DNA of 64,000 nt from positions 8,969,783 to 9,033,782 of the forward strand of contig CM075852.1 in the NCBI GenBank assembly GCA_037975125.1, read 5' to 3'. A model generated the notes under the pieces. It ran no database searches, was not told the DNA's origin, and was given only the letters and a program-made list of their open reading frames with translations. This DNA comes from Latrodectus hesperus. Lineage: Eukaryota > Arthropoda > Arachnida > Araneae > Theridiidae. Position numbers and translations under genes: made by a program. This document shows positions 1-16,090 of this stretch, piece after piece (the first letter of the stretch is position 1; each line of letters starts with the position of its first letter).

Positions 1-4708
<4,708 letters not shown>

Positions 4709-4745
4709 ACTGATTTCAGACCATAAGAAATGGTCTGAAATCAGT
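4709..4745. repeat. Perfect 15-bp inverted repeat (hairpin)
   Basis: The left arm ACTGATTTCAGACCA (4709-4723) and right arm TGGTCTGAAATCAGT (4731-4745) are exact reverse complements around a 7-nt loop, TAAGAAA. The arms are not simple A/T runs, so chance pairing is less likely than elsewhere here. It could be an element end, a small structured RNA or chance; no flanking duplication was seen. Confidence 0.8.
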
Positions 4746-5170
4746 TCTTACTGATTAAAAAAAGAAAATAAATGATTTTTTTAGTTAAATGAAAAATTAT
4801 CTTTAAATACAATAAAATATGTACTTTAGGTAAATTTCAATGTTTCATTTTAAATCTTTGACGTAAGTATTTTAATTATTTGTATTATAAAAAGAAAATT
4901 TCGAATTACATTTATTCTATATTGGAATTAACAGTATGTTTTGTCTATTTTGAGTGTGTTAGTTAAAAAATTTTTTCTTATTCAAATTTGATTTTAATTT
5001 ATATCAAATTAGTCAAATAATTATTTTTGTATGCAAATATTTTTATAGCATACATGTATATTTGTATATTTAAATATAATATGTTTAACATATTATATAA
5101 TCAATAGTATTAAGGATCATCCGACTGATAATTATTCTATGAATATTTTGTAAGTAAATTTCATGTTAAA

Positions 5171-6774
<1,604 letters not shown>

Positions 6775-7012
6775 GGAAGTTTGATCCTTGGACTGGGCAA
6801 AGTCGACTCACCCTTTCATCTTTTCAGTGAGTCAATAAATCTAAGTATCAAACATGCTTGGAAAGTAAACACTTGGTGTTTTATGTTAGGTTAACCATCT
6901 AATTGGGACATATGTTTCGTACCCCAGGGCACATTGTCAAGTACACAGATATGGACACTGTAGGCCTTGGCTCCCATTGGGGCTGTCGGGTAATTGAGTT
7001 TAGTTTAATTTA
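6775..7012 (+). mobile_element. SINE, family shared with the 23.0-kb copy
   Basis: This aligns along its length with 23030-23287. Shared blocks include CTGGGCAAAGTCGACTCA, AACATGCTTGG / AGCATGCTTGG, ACTGGGACATATG-like text, TATGGACACTGT and GGGGCTGTC. The 5' part has a decayed tRNA B box (TTTGATCC against GGTTCGATCC in the other copy), consistent with a Pol III-derived SINE. It is 5'-truncated and no clear target-site duplication was found, so it is probably an old copy. Confidence 0.75.
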
Positions 7013-8076
7013 AGTGCTTAGGATTATAAATATATTATCATTAATATTTTTATTTGATAAGTGCTAAATATAGATACTTATCACCGAAATATTTTCCTCT
7101 TGACATTTACATTTCAGGGGTACCCTAGCTAACAAGTGTCTGCCAGTCCTTGAAAAAGATTTTTTTTAAAAACCGTCGATGTATAAAGTGGTGACCATAT
7201 CCATGAGTAGTTATTTCTGTTTCATTTATAATTGGTAAGGATTGAAAATAAAAAGAAGGAAGTAATGTTCGTGTAAATAGACAATGCAACAACGCATACG
7301 TAAAGCAAGTTCAAAACGCTGACTAACTTAGACTGCAAAATTAAAAGGACCAGATTGCAAAATTTGAGCGAAAGATCTGTGGAATAGAGTCATGTATACT
7401 ATTGAATCCACTTTCAATCGAAAATATATGACCTCTTGTGCCAATGCTAAAGAACAAGAATAAGAGCTAATAACACGCATAAAATTGGTACTTCCTTTCT
7501 TACGAAGAGATACATAGCTGTATTTATAGTATATTAGGCATGTTAATAAAATGCCAATAAAAATATGATTTAATACTGATTATGGAAAGTTAATTTAACG
7601 ACCAACTCAGATATTTTGACTTGCATAGCTTGATGTCTCTTACAACAAAGTTAAAATTAATTATTTTTAATTTTGATACGCTTTATGCTCGGTTTAATTC
7701 AGTAAAAGTATCAGAAGTGTATAATGATATAAGCTTAAGCTTCAAATCTTCAAGAGTTTCTGCATATCACCGATTTTAACTTATTTTGAATGTATATGGA
7801 ATATTTGAGACATAAAACATTTTACTTATATGATCGAAACAAGTTATTGAACATTTGATTTAAATTCATGACAGGAAAGTGTAAAATAATTCATAATTAT
7901 AATTTACGATATTAAATTTTATTTTACATGAAATTATGTGTTATCTTAATTTAGTTATCAGAGTTTTCTCAGAGACCGAAGAAACGTAATGCAAATGGGA
8001 AAATTGCAAATTATATATAATATATTTTCAATGTATTATTCTCCATTTAATATTTGATAATTTATTTTATAGAAAT

Positions 8077-8081
<5 letters not shown>
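7013..8081. other. Non-coding DNA, slightly mixed composition
   Basis: Part of 7260-7500 is less AT-biased than its surroundings, but no frame or repeat family could be recognised in it. Confidence 0.6.

Positions 8082-8165
<84 letters not shown>
8082..8165. repeat. (TA)n microsatellite, ~84 bp
   Basis: Pure alternating TA between AT-rich flanks. A second tract starts 235 bp to the right. Confidence 0.95.
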
Positions 8166-8168
<3 letters not shown>

Positions 8169-8398
8169 TTGTTTTAACACTGCAATGAAATATCAAACTC
8201 TCGGAAAAATCTTTCTAAAATATTGAAAATTATCAGTGTTTTACAATAATTCAAAATTTACCACTAATTAATATGTCCTTTGTAAATCATAAATTATGAT
8301 TACAGAACATTTAAAGTGAACAATAACAAAAATTAAAATGTATGCCTGATGAATGCAAATAATTTTGGCTGTTATAAACAGGAATATAAAGTACATAA

Positions 8399-8494
<96 letters not shown>
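8399..8494. repeat. (TA)n microsatellite, ~95 bp
   Basis: Pure alternating TA. Both six-frame ORFs crossing it consist of Ile-Tyr repeats and are not genes. Confidence 0.95.
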
Positions 8495-8495
<1 letters not shown>

Positions 8496-9761
8496 CTGAG
8501 ATTAACATATATTTATTTAATGGTAAATATGCACAAAAAAACAGTAATAAAAGTATCTAAAGAGATTAAAAATATTGAAAGGAATATTAATTAGAAAGTC
8601 AAACTAAAATTTTAAATAACAAAACAGAACCAGTGTTCATAATTGCTTTTCATTTTATGAAAAGACGATGAATAAAAGGGAATCTCTTAAAACTTACGCT
8701 TGCCTATTCATTTAAAGTTCATTGAAAGATACTTCTAAGTAATTAAAAGAGTTCTTATTAAATTTGTTTGATTAGGGATAAAATATTTTCAGTGAAATTT
8801 CAATCGTTGAAATATGTTAAAATCTAGAGTTTTAATAATTATAATGTAAGACAAGAATTTTTTTTAAAGAAAGGAATGTGAACCATAGAAAATTAGTATA
8901 AAAATAAATAAACAAATCGTTTTAAGCCTCTTGAAATACCATCATTAATGATATGCTTAATTAGTATTCTGTCGTGATACATCAATTAGGGAATTTTAAA
9001 AATAGTGGAAATTATTTGATGATTTTGTCGTATATGATTCTTATTTATCCTTTATTTCACTTCTTACTGTGATTTAAGTCTGAATTATTAAAATTAGTAT
9101 TTTGATTTCTTTAATTATTGCATTTATTATAAAATTTGTTTATGTAAGAAATAAATCCTGCGTTTCTTTTAAATATTAAATTAAATATTTAAAAGGAAAA
9201 TTAATTAGATGTTTTTTTGGTTATTTATATTGTGTTTTGCATGTATTACCTAAATGAAATTCTTTCCTGTATTGCGTTAATTAATAATTTAAAAAAGGAA
9301 AATGCTTTAAATTGCATGAATTATTAAAAAATATTAATAAATTTATCTATATGATTTTTATAAAATTTTTTTAATTATTCATAAATGTTTATTAAAAAAT
9401 TCATTCTTACAAAATTAATATCATAGTAATGTGAGTAAAGTAACATGTATGCATGTAATTTTATTTAAATTTGGGGTAATGTTAATTTTTGTAATTTTCT
9501 ATTCTAAAAAACATATTTGTTTATGTATATAATTTCAGTAAGATTGTATAGCCTGTTTTGAATTATAAAATGAATCATTGTAAGAGAAAAAAATACAAAA
9601 TTAATATTTTTATCAAGTATATCATATTAAGTTAGATTAGTTATTAAATATATAATACAAACTAAAGTTATATATATTAATATCTATATAGCAACTTTGA
9701 AAGTAATTTAAAACAAAAAGAAAAACATTAATTAATTTTAGATAATAAAATATTTAATCTT
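8495..9761. other. AT-rich non-coding DNA
   Basis: No gene, element terminus or RNA gene was recognised. Confidence 0.7.
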
Positions 9762-9773
9762 ATGTAATAAATA

Positions 9774-10038
9774 CGTGTATAGTGGTGCTCACACACAGGT
9801 ACTGAACCAGTACATGCACTAATACTGAGAACTGGACTGTACTTAAGGTTAATGGATTTGAAATATTTGCCTATCTTCAAGCACCTCATAATTTTGGACC
9901 ACGGTCAGGTGATGAGGTCGACACTTGAGCTGGCACCCTCCTCACAAAACACACACCACACCAGAGCAAAGACTTAAGGCTTCACAGATTAACTTACACT
10001 TACAGCAAGCAGAGAGTGATAAGTCATGCTGGAGCTCA
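9774..10038. mobile_element. 265-bp insert with 12-bp target-site duplication
   Basis: The 12-mer ATGTAATAAATA occurs at 9762-9773 and again at 10039-10050, exactly bracketing a block far richer in G+C than its flanks (it contains GATGAGGTCGACACTTGAG and GCTGGCACCCTCCTCAC). A perfect 12-bp duplication flanking a short non-coding insert is the signature of LINE-mediated retrotransposition. The family and orientation are not recognised. It may be a SINE or a 5'-truncated LINE 3' end. Confidence 0.7.
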
Positions 10039-10408
10039 ATGTAATAAATAGTTCTATATTTTAAAAAGCCCAATATAATTTTCATATTGATAGTTTGTAT
10101 ATGAATTTTAACTATAACAATATGACTGTACTTATAACTAAAACGCGGCTGAAAAAATAAACCACATATTTTTTTAAGGAGAATAATATTTATCTTGAGA
10201 ATTTTAACTAGCTTAAAGTTAATTATTTTCCTCTTTACTTCAAAATAAAAAGGATTTTTATTTCAATTCCAATAAATCTTTTTTGATTATGGAAGACTTC
10301 GGGAAAGTGTTAAAAAAATTTAAAGTGTTGTTTTTATTTGAAATTATTTTACGAGATGAGAATTATTTAACATATTGATTAAATTTTCTGTTTGTTATGT
10401 TTGTGCAA

Positions 10409-10673
10409 TCAGCAGCCTGGTTGGTTAGGGGGTTCGCTCTCGTTACCCTGAGGTAGTGAGTTCAAATGCTGACCCAACCGAAGATCCGACGTGTTCACTA
10501 ATAGTGTCTGGTAACGCACGATATATCATAGCCGCCATGTAATTCATAGGAAATTATACCCTTTGGGTAGCAAGCCAAATCTGCTTGGTCCCTGCTGATG
10601 AATTACCAGAACCCGCTCACTTTCGGGTAACGATGTCACTTCCGATGCGTGGCTCACGGCATTATTTGGTATC
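10409..10673 (+). mobile_element. tRNA-headed SINE, left part, interrupted by LINE
   Basis: The head reads like a tRNA: an A-box-like CTGGTTGGTTAGGGGG and a B-box-like GAGTTCAAATGCTG about 50 nt on. The following text (CCAACCGAAGATCCG, GTGTTCACTAATAGTG) is shared with the copies at 23.5 and 27.8 kb. The last 13 bp (10661-10673) are the target-site duplication of the LINE that follows. How much beyond about 10600 is SINE and how much is older flank is unclear. The first 30 codons of the open frame starting at 10585 come from this sequence, not from the LINE. Confidence 0.65.
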
Positions 10674-13141
10674 GAGTATTCCACCCTCCAACCTTTTTAA
10701 CCCATCTTCAAATATATTTAAAGGATCTCAACTGGACACAGCAAATAAGATCCTAGAAGATCTCTTCCCAGAACATCAAATTTCCTTATCATTGCAACTA
10801 CCTTTTGATATTGAATTTACTCAGAATGACATACCCTTTAGCCAGGAGGAACTTGCACGAACAATAAAGTCTCTACCAAGGGGTAAAGCACCAGGATATG
10901 ATGGAATAGATAACTCAATCCTTAAGAGCATACATAATAGCTTTCCAGATCTTCTATACAAACTCCTAAACAAATGCTTACATATGTCTTATTTTCCAAA
11001 GTGCCTCAAAATAGGAATAATTATATTATTTCATAAAGAAGGTAAAAACAAATATGATGTTCAATCCTATAGACCAATCTTTCTCCTACCCACTATTGGT
11101 AAACTCTTAGAGAAATTAACAACAAAACGACTTAATTATTATTTAGAATCTACTGGCTATTTTAATTGCAACCAGTTTGGCTTTCGTCAAGGCAGATCAG
11201 TGGACGATGCTCTTATGACACTCATTAATAAGATTAACTTATGCAGAGCTGCAAAACTACACACTGCCGTAATCACGATTGATATCAAAAGAGCCTTTGA
11301 TACAGTTCAACATTACAAATTAAAACAGATATTAGAAACCACAAAATGCCCTTACAACATTAAAAAATTACTTAACAGTAATCTTGAAGATAGAAGAATC
11401 ATTATGCCAACTAATGATGGTTTAGCCAGCAAGGAACAAACTATTGGTTGCCCACAAGGATCTTGTAGTGGTCCCATCCTATGGAATTTAATTGCAGACA
11501 TAGCCCTTAAAAAGAACTGGAGTGATATAGGAAAACAACATGATCCAGAAAGCATGATACATCTTCAAGCATTTGCTGATGATTTTACTTTTGTGGTAGC
11601 AGCCAAGAGTGAGAAAAAATTGGGCAAAGTAGCAACAGAGGCACTGGTTCATCTTAAAAAATGGTCAGATGATAATTTTCTTCAAATTTCGCTAGAAAAA
11701 ACTAAATACATTCTAATAGCAAAACTTAAACGTGGTCCACAAATATTTTGGGGAAACAGCAGAGTCAAGAAAAAAGACACAATTAAACTTCTAGGTGTAA
11801 CAATTGACAAAAAGTTAAACTTCATCGCACATTTAAAATCACAGGCCAATAAAGCTATGGCATTACAACAAAAGCTCTTAAGGATAGCAGGAAACAATTG
11901 GGGAATTTCCCAAAGATACCGAATAATACTATATCAAACTGTAATTGAGAGGATGTTGGTGCATGGGGCAGCAATTTGGGGAACGCCATTAACAACAAGG
12001 GCAAAGCAATTACTTACTACGATTCAAAGAAGATTTTTACTAAACATCACTGGTGCGTTTAGAACGACTCCTACAGCAGCTCTTCAAGTTATAACTGGAA
12101 TAGCTCCTCTCTACCTAAAAATAGAAGCCGAGGCAAAGTTTATAAGGCATGCAAGGGCACAAATTCCCTGTGAAGTTGATCCTATTCTTCCTGCACCAAA
12201 TTTGATTGAGAAAGTTATAAAAGGAGAAACAATCCACCCTGGAGTCTTCAATATAGAGAGCAAACTAAGAATACATGAACAAAATCATATACCATGTTAC
12301 AGTGAAGGTTTTCTAACAATTTTCACAGATGGCTCAAAAATAGAAGAAAAAGTTGGATCCGGAATGATAATATATTCTGAACTCGGATTACAAAGTACTT
12401 GGAGTACTGGGCTACAACCCGAGAACACAGTATATCAAGCTGAAGTATATGCTCTGCGTAAAGCCATTCAAGTAGCTGCTTCACAACCTCTTCCAACAAA
12501 CATCTGGTCAGATAGTCAAGCATGCCTTAAATCTTTATCTAATCGTCTTAACAAATGTCCTATGGTACGCGAAATGCAAGATCTCATAACAACTTCAGAT
12601 AACATCAGGATTGGTTGGGTAAAGGCCCATCAAGGTACAGAAGGAAATGAGGCAGCAGACAGACTTGCAAAAGCGGCTGCCCTATCAAGTAATTCTTCTC
12701 AGGTCCTACCACTACCACGTTGTCATACCAAATCTTTACTTGATAACTGGATAATGGATCGCTGGCAGGAAGATTGGGATAATGGAATAACTGGAAGAAA
12801 TGTTCACGAGATGATACCGAAAGTTAGCAGGAAAACTCTTAATTGGACAAGGAATGAGGTACTTTTCTTTACGAGCCACGGACCATTTCCATCTTAGGTT
12901 CCATATTTCTGATTCCAAAGATTGCACTTGTGGAAAAGAAGGCAATCCTTTCCACTTCTTGACAACCTGCCCCTTAACATTATCCTGGCATTTTGCCATA
13001 CCCAGCGAAAATTGGAAGATCCTCTGGAAGAAGAGAATTCTGAAAAATCGTGCAGCGAGAGCAAAATTAAATAAAACAGTTAAATTCCTAATAAACAATG
13101 AAAACTTAGTTTGTTGTATTGGGAACTCTTCTACAACTTAG
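10674..13141 (+). pseudogene. LINE polyprotein fragment: reverse transcriptase-RNase H-zinc tail
   Basis: Residue numbers count from the frame opening at 10585. RT motifs are in order: GKAPGYDG (~100-107), the YRPI block, QFGFRQGRSVDDA, the first catalytic Asp in ITIDIKRAFD (D233), GCPQGSCSGP (~288-297) and AFADD (D332, D333; FADD in place of the commoner YADD). RNase H follows with D582 in FTDGSK, E620 in YQAEVYA, D643 in WSDSQA and D692 in GNEAADRLAK. The frame stops at 12897. The reading continues from about 12890 in another frame to 13141 with RFHISDS and a C-x-C...H...C motif (CTCGKEGNPFHFLTTC), so one small indel separates the zinc tail. The endonuclease is absent and the first 30 codons are host-derived, so this is not a functional autonomous gene. 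All catalytic acidic residues are nevertheless intact. Confidence 0.93.
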
Positions 13142-13511
13142 TTAAAAACATGCTTTGACCAAAGTAAAGCTTTGTCTTTGAAAATATCAAAAACTCTTTG
13201 AATTTGATTTTAACATTTATATAATTATAATCAAGAACTTTGCAAAATTACAATTATAATGTCAATTGTATTTAATTCACCATAGACCCATTATATTGTC
13301 ATATTGTTTTCATCTTTACATTTAACCGGAAATTGATTGCATATTTTAAGATATGTTGTAAGATAATCACACATGTTCAACTGTTGTAAAAATTATTTTA
13401 TATGTCATTTTTTTAATATGTCTTTAAATAAAAGTTCCAGCAGCTCCCATTAAACTGGTAAAGCTCCTTGGAGTTAGGTACAGGGGAGTTCGCTGGTGTC
13501 AATGTCAAAAA
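10674..13511 (+). mobile_element. 5'-truncated non-LTR retrotransposon (RT + RNase H) with 13-bp TSD
   Basis: ATTATTTGGTATC is present at 10661-10673 and 13512-13524. The duplication fixes the element as 2838 bp on the plus strand. It carries RT, RNase H and a C-terminal Cys/His motif, then a 3' UTR of about 370 bp ending in CAATGTCAAAAA. The apurinic endonuclease and any ORF1 are missing, as expected for 5' truncation during target-primed reverse transcription. RNase H downstream of RT places it in the I/jockey-superfamily group. The perfect TSD and long open frame suggest a fairly recent insertion. Confidence 0.92.
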
Positions 13512-13700
13512 ATTATTTGGTATCACTTTCGCACTTCATAGTGTTAAAGGTACAATATCTAAAGTAGCTGTGCTTTAGAAATGAAGGAAAAATGTGCAAT
13601 CTAATAGAAAATAAAAATGTAATTTTCTATTTAACTTTGGAGGATATTCATTTCTATTTAATTTTAATAATATTTATCTTTAAATAGTTTTAATTTAACG
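13512..13700. other. LINE 3' target-site duplication and older flank
   Basis: Positions 13512-13524 are the second copy of the LINE TSD. The mixed-composition text after it (to about 13550) is presumably the right half of the sequence split by the LINE. Beyond that it is ordinary AT-rich DNA. Confidence 0.6.
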
Positions 13701-13812
13701 CATTTTTATACATTAGATTTTTTTCACTACTATTATTATATTTAAATTTAGAGACAGTTATTGTTTGTATTTAAAGTGTTATTGATTATAATGCAAATTT
13801 CCTCCCAAATTT

Positions 13813-13878
13813 CGAAATATTACCTTAATAAATAAATGATAAATTTTAATTTTCATCTATTTATTAAGTAATATTTCG
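13813..13878. repeat. Imperfect 26-bp inverted repeat at the SINE junction
   Basis: The left arm is 13813-13839 and the right arm 13853-13878, around a 13-nt A/T spacer. Arms differ by one mismatch and one indel; both ends read CGAAATATTA inward. In the right tandem copy only the left-arm sequence is found, so the right arm looks like an inverted local copy made at the junction with the SINE. Confidence 0.75.
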
Positions 13879-14164
13879 CCAACCAGCTTGTCTAGTGGTC
13901 AGCGTGCCTGACTACGGATAAGGAGATCCTGGGTTCGAATCTAGGTTAGGGCATGGTTGTACTTTCTCCCTCTATCTATCCTGTCTATGTCCTTTCCTTG
14001 TGTGAATGAGTGATGAATGGTTGCCTACCCTATAAACGGGTCCCTATGGCATGTGTGTACTGAGGAAGTCGGAATCCACACCAAAATAGGGTTCAGTTGG
14101 AAAAGTGGAGCAGCGCACCCCATGTTGACAGCCTAGCTGGCACACGACAATGAATGAATGAAAA
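13878..14164 (+). mobile_element. tRNA-derived SINE, ~287 bp
   Basis: The head folds plausibly like a tRNA: GCCAACC at the start, an A box TGTCTAGTGGTCAGC, and a B box GGGTTCGAATC at 13931-13941. A unique body follows and it ends in AATG repeats (ATGAATGAATGAAAA). A short imperfect flanking duplication TAATATTT lies at 13869-13876 and 14165-14172. It is not a functional tRNA, because the anticodon arm does not pair well and the 3' acceptor strand is imperfect. Confidence 0.82.
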
Positions 14165-14539
14165 TAATATTTTGATTAAGTAAAAAAATCTTTACTTGAT
14201 AAATTTTTATTATAAACAAGAAATAAGAACTTATTTCTGACATATTATCCAACCACAATCAAAAATTACAAACATTTTTACATTTGATTTTTATTACTAC
14301 TATTATTACATTTAAACTTAGAGAAAGTTATTGTTTGTGTTTAAAATGTCATTGATTATAATGTAAATTTTCTCCCAAACATCGAAATACTGCTTAATAA
14401 ATAAATCTTAACTAAATGATAAATTTTAATTTTAAAAAAGAAATAAGAACTTATTTTATTCCCGACACATTATCCAATCGCATTCAAAAATTAGAAACAA
14501 AACGAATTGCTCTGACTTAACCTCAGACGTACTTAAGGA

Positions 14540-14735
14540 ATTGCACATTTAAAGGCTATTTTATGTGCTGAGACCTATCAATAAAATCGGAATGGTCCCG
14601 ATCCAATTCTTGAGCGAGCTTCCGAATCCATTCCTCCTCCTATTGAAGCAATAATTCACTATCAGAAAGGGAGACTTGATATTTCTCGACGAAGAACTTC
14701 TTTTTCACTTTCCAAAAGCTTTAGCAAAAGAAGGC
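14540..14735 (-). pseudogene. Unidentified degraded coding-like segment
   Basis: On the minus strand one frame reads KVKKKFFVEKYQVSLSD, then SELLLQ, a stop, and EEEWIRKLAQELDRD followed by HSDFIDRS. This is rich in charged residues and unlike the A/T-driven Ile/Lys/Phe frames around it. A polypyrimidine stretch ending TTTTCAG lies just upstream on the same strand. It may be a piece of a decayed transposon or processed gene. I do not recognise the family. Confidence 0.3.
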
Positions 14736-14759
14736 TTTCAGCTGAAAATAAGAAAAAAG

Positions 14760-15203
14760 GAAGACAAACTTTTAATTTTCTGTTCCTTTTCTAAAACATA
14801 ATTAATCACGACGATCCTTTATCCAACGGCGGACACCCTGTATAAAAAGGGGAAGTTGTTAAGATAAAAGAGAAATTGAAAGGTCTCCAGTAAACAACTA
14901 AACTCGTACTCAATTAGGGAAAATTGAGAGAAATTAGTTCTCGGCTTTAAGACCTGATCTATGTTATTAGCCAATCTCTTATTTTTACTGGAAGAGAAGG
15001 AGATGGAAATAATTTCGATGGTGTGAAATATTAGGTTACGTAGTAATTTATGATACCTCTCATTTTTAAGAAAGATATCGATTATTCTCTTAACCTGTAA
15101 TTTTGTTCCACTAAAAATTATAGTGTATCTTATAAAAAGGAATTTAATTGCAAAGTGAATTAGCATTTTATGACATGTTCATCTAATGAAGTTTGCGTAT
15201 ATA
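14760..15203. other. Non-coding DNA between tandem repeat and mariner
   Basis: A 115-codon minus-strand frame (14819-15166) is Ile/Phe/Leu-rich with no recognisable motif and is probably fortuitous. Confidence 0.5.
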
Positions 15204-16088
15204 TTAGGTTGGTGCGTATGAAATGTCGGATTCTTAAGTGATTGTATAAAATTGCATATCTTTCTTCAAAAGCTGTTTATTCAATCAAAGTATGCTCCAT
15301 TCGCTTCAATACACTTCTCCCAACGAGATTTTAAAGCGTAGATGCCTGTCTTAAAAAATTTTGGTCTTTAGAATTAATAAACTCTGATATCGAGTTTTTT
15401 AGACTGTCTTCATTTTCATAGTGTTTGCCCCTTAAAAACAGCTCTAAATGCTTGAAGAAATGAAAATCGGTCGGCGAGAGATCCGGTGAATAGGGTGGAT
15501 GCTGCAATGATGAGCATACGTTTAACCGATCCAGCTTATTTCGCTCTGTCAGTGCGTGCGGTACCCACTTGTCCATCTTCTTAACCTTGCCAATCTCAGA
15601 AAGGTGTCTCAATATCGTTGTATGGTCAACTTTCATCCTGATAGCAAGTTCCCTCGTGGATACGACTGGATCCGCTTCCACTAGAGCCTTCAGGTCATCA
15701 TTCTTCACAGACGTTTTGGGTCTTCCGCGCGGCTCATTTTGCAGTGAAAAATCGCCAGTCCGAAATTTTTCGAACCAACGCTGCACTTTCCGATCGTTAA
15801 CCGTATTCTCCCCAAACGCTTGGTTTATGTTGCGTGCAGCTTTTGCAGCACTATTACCAAGTTTGTACTCATATAAGAAAATGACGCGGCAGAATTCATA
15901 TCGACAATAAACTCAAAAGAAATAAAAAAGGGAAGACCTTCGAGAAAACCTATTTTGCTGAAATGAGTCTCTGGCAATGGACAATACGAGTATGAATGAG
16001 GTTATGCCAAATACAAAAGTATAACGAAAACAGGGAGGAAAACGTCCGCATGTAAAGAGAATCCGACATTTCATACGCACCAACCTAA
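15204..16088 (-). mobile_element. Internally deleted mariner transposon, 885 bp
   Basis: Terminal inverted repeats of 31 bp are identical at 15204-15234 and 16058-16088 (both begin TTAGGTTGGTGCG going inward) and are flanked by TA at 15202-15203 and 16089-16090. The end sequence matches the Hsmar1/cecropia-type mariner start. An autonomous copy would be about 1.3 kb, so roughly 400 bp are missing from the transposase. Intact ends mean it could have been moved by a transposase supplied in trans. Confidence 0.95.
15281..15900 (-). pseudogene. Mariner transposase remnant, middle deleted
   Basis: Reading on the minus strand from about 15900: the N-terminal helix-turn-helix region (KLGNSAAKAARNINQ, VQRWFEKFRTGDFS), the linker RGRPKTS, the second HTH (TRELAIRMKVDHTTI) and WVPHAL are all present. 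The frame then jumps from LNVCSSL straight to HPPYSPDLSPTDFHFFKH, which holds the third catalytic Asp of the D,D34D triad. The first two catalytic Asp and the intervening catalytic core are deleted. A run of T near 15345 shifts the frame before the C-terminal GIYALKSRWEKCIE, which ends at a TGA at 15281-15283. There is no in-frame ATG before the HTH. It is dead as an enzyme. Confidence 0.92.
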
Positions 16089-16090
16089 TA

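Larger units (their letters stand above)
13701..14502 (+). repeat. Diverged tandem duplication, left copy split by a SINE
   Basis: The left copy (about 13701-13876 plus 14164-14270) and right copy (about 14272-14502) share long blocks: ACTACTATTATTA, GTTATTGTTTGT, ATTGATTATAATG, AAATAAGAACTTATTT, CATTATCCAA-like text and TCAAAAATTA. Only the left copy contains the SINE at 13878-14164. The duplication could therefore predate the SINE, leaving the right copy as an unoccupied site. Confidence 0.8.

Noticed and set aside
10585..10673. N-terminal 30 codons of the LINE frame as a real protein start
   Set aside because: They lie outside the target-site duplication and belong to the host SINE or flank.
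12736..13098. 120-codon minus-strand frame
   Set aside because: Antisense shadow of the LINE zinc-tail region.
13878..13955. A functional tRNA gene
   Set aside because: A and B boxes are present, but the anticodon arm and acceptor pairing are poor, and a SINE body with a tail follows.
15569..15910. 113-codon plus-strand frame
   Set aside because: Antisense shadow of the mariner transposase N-terminus.
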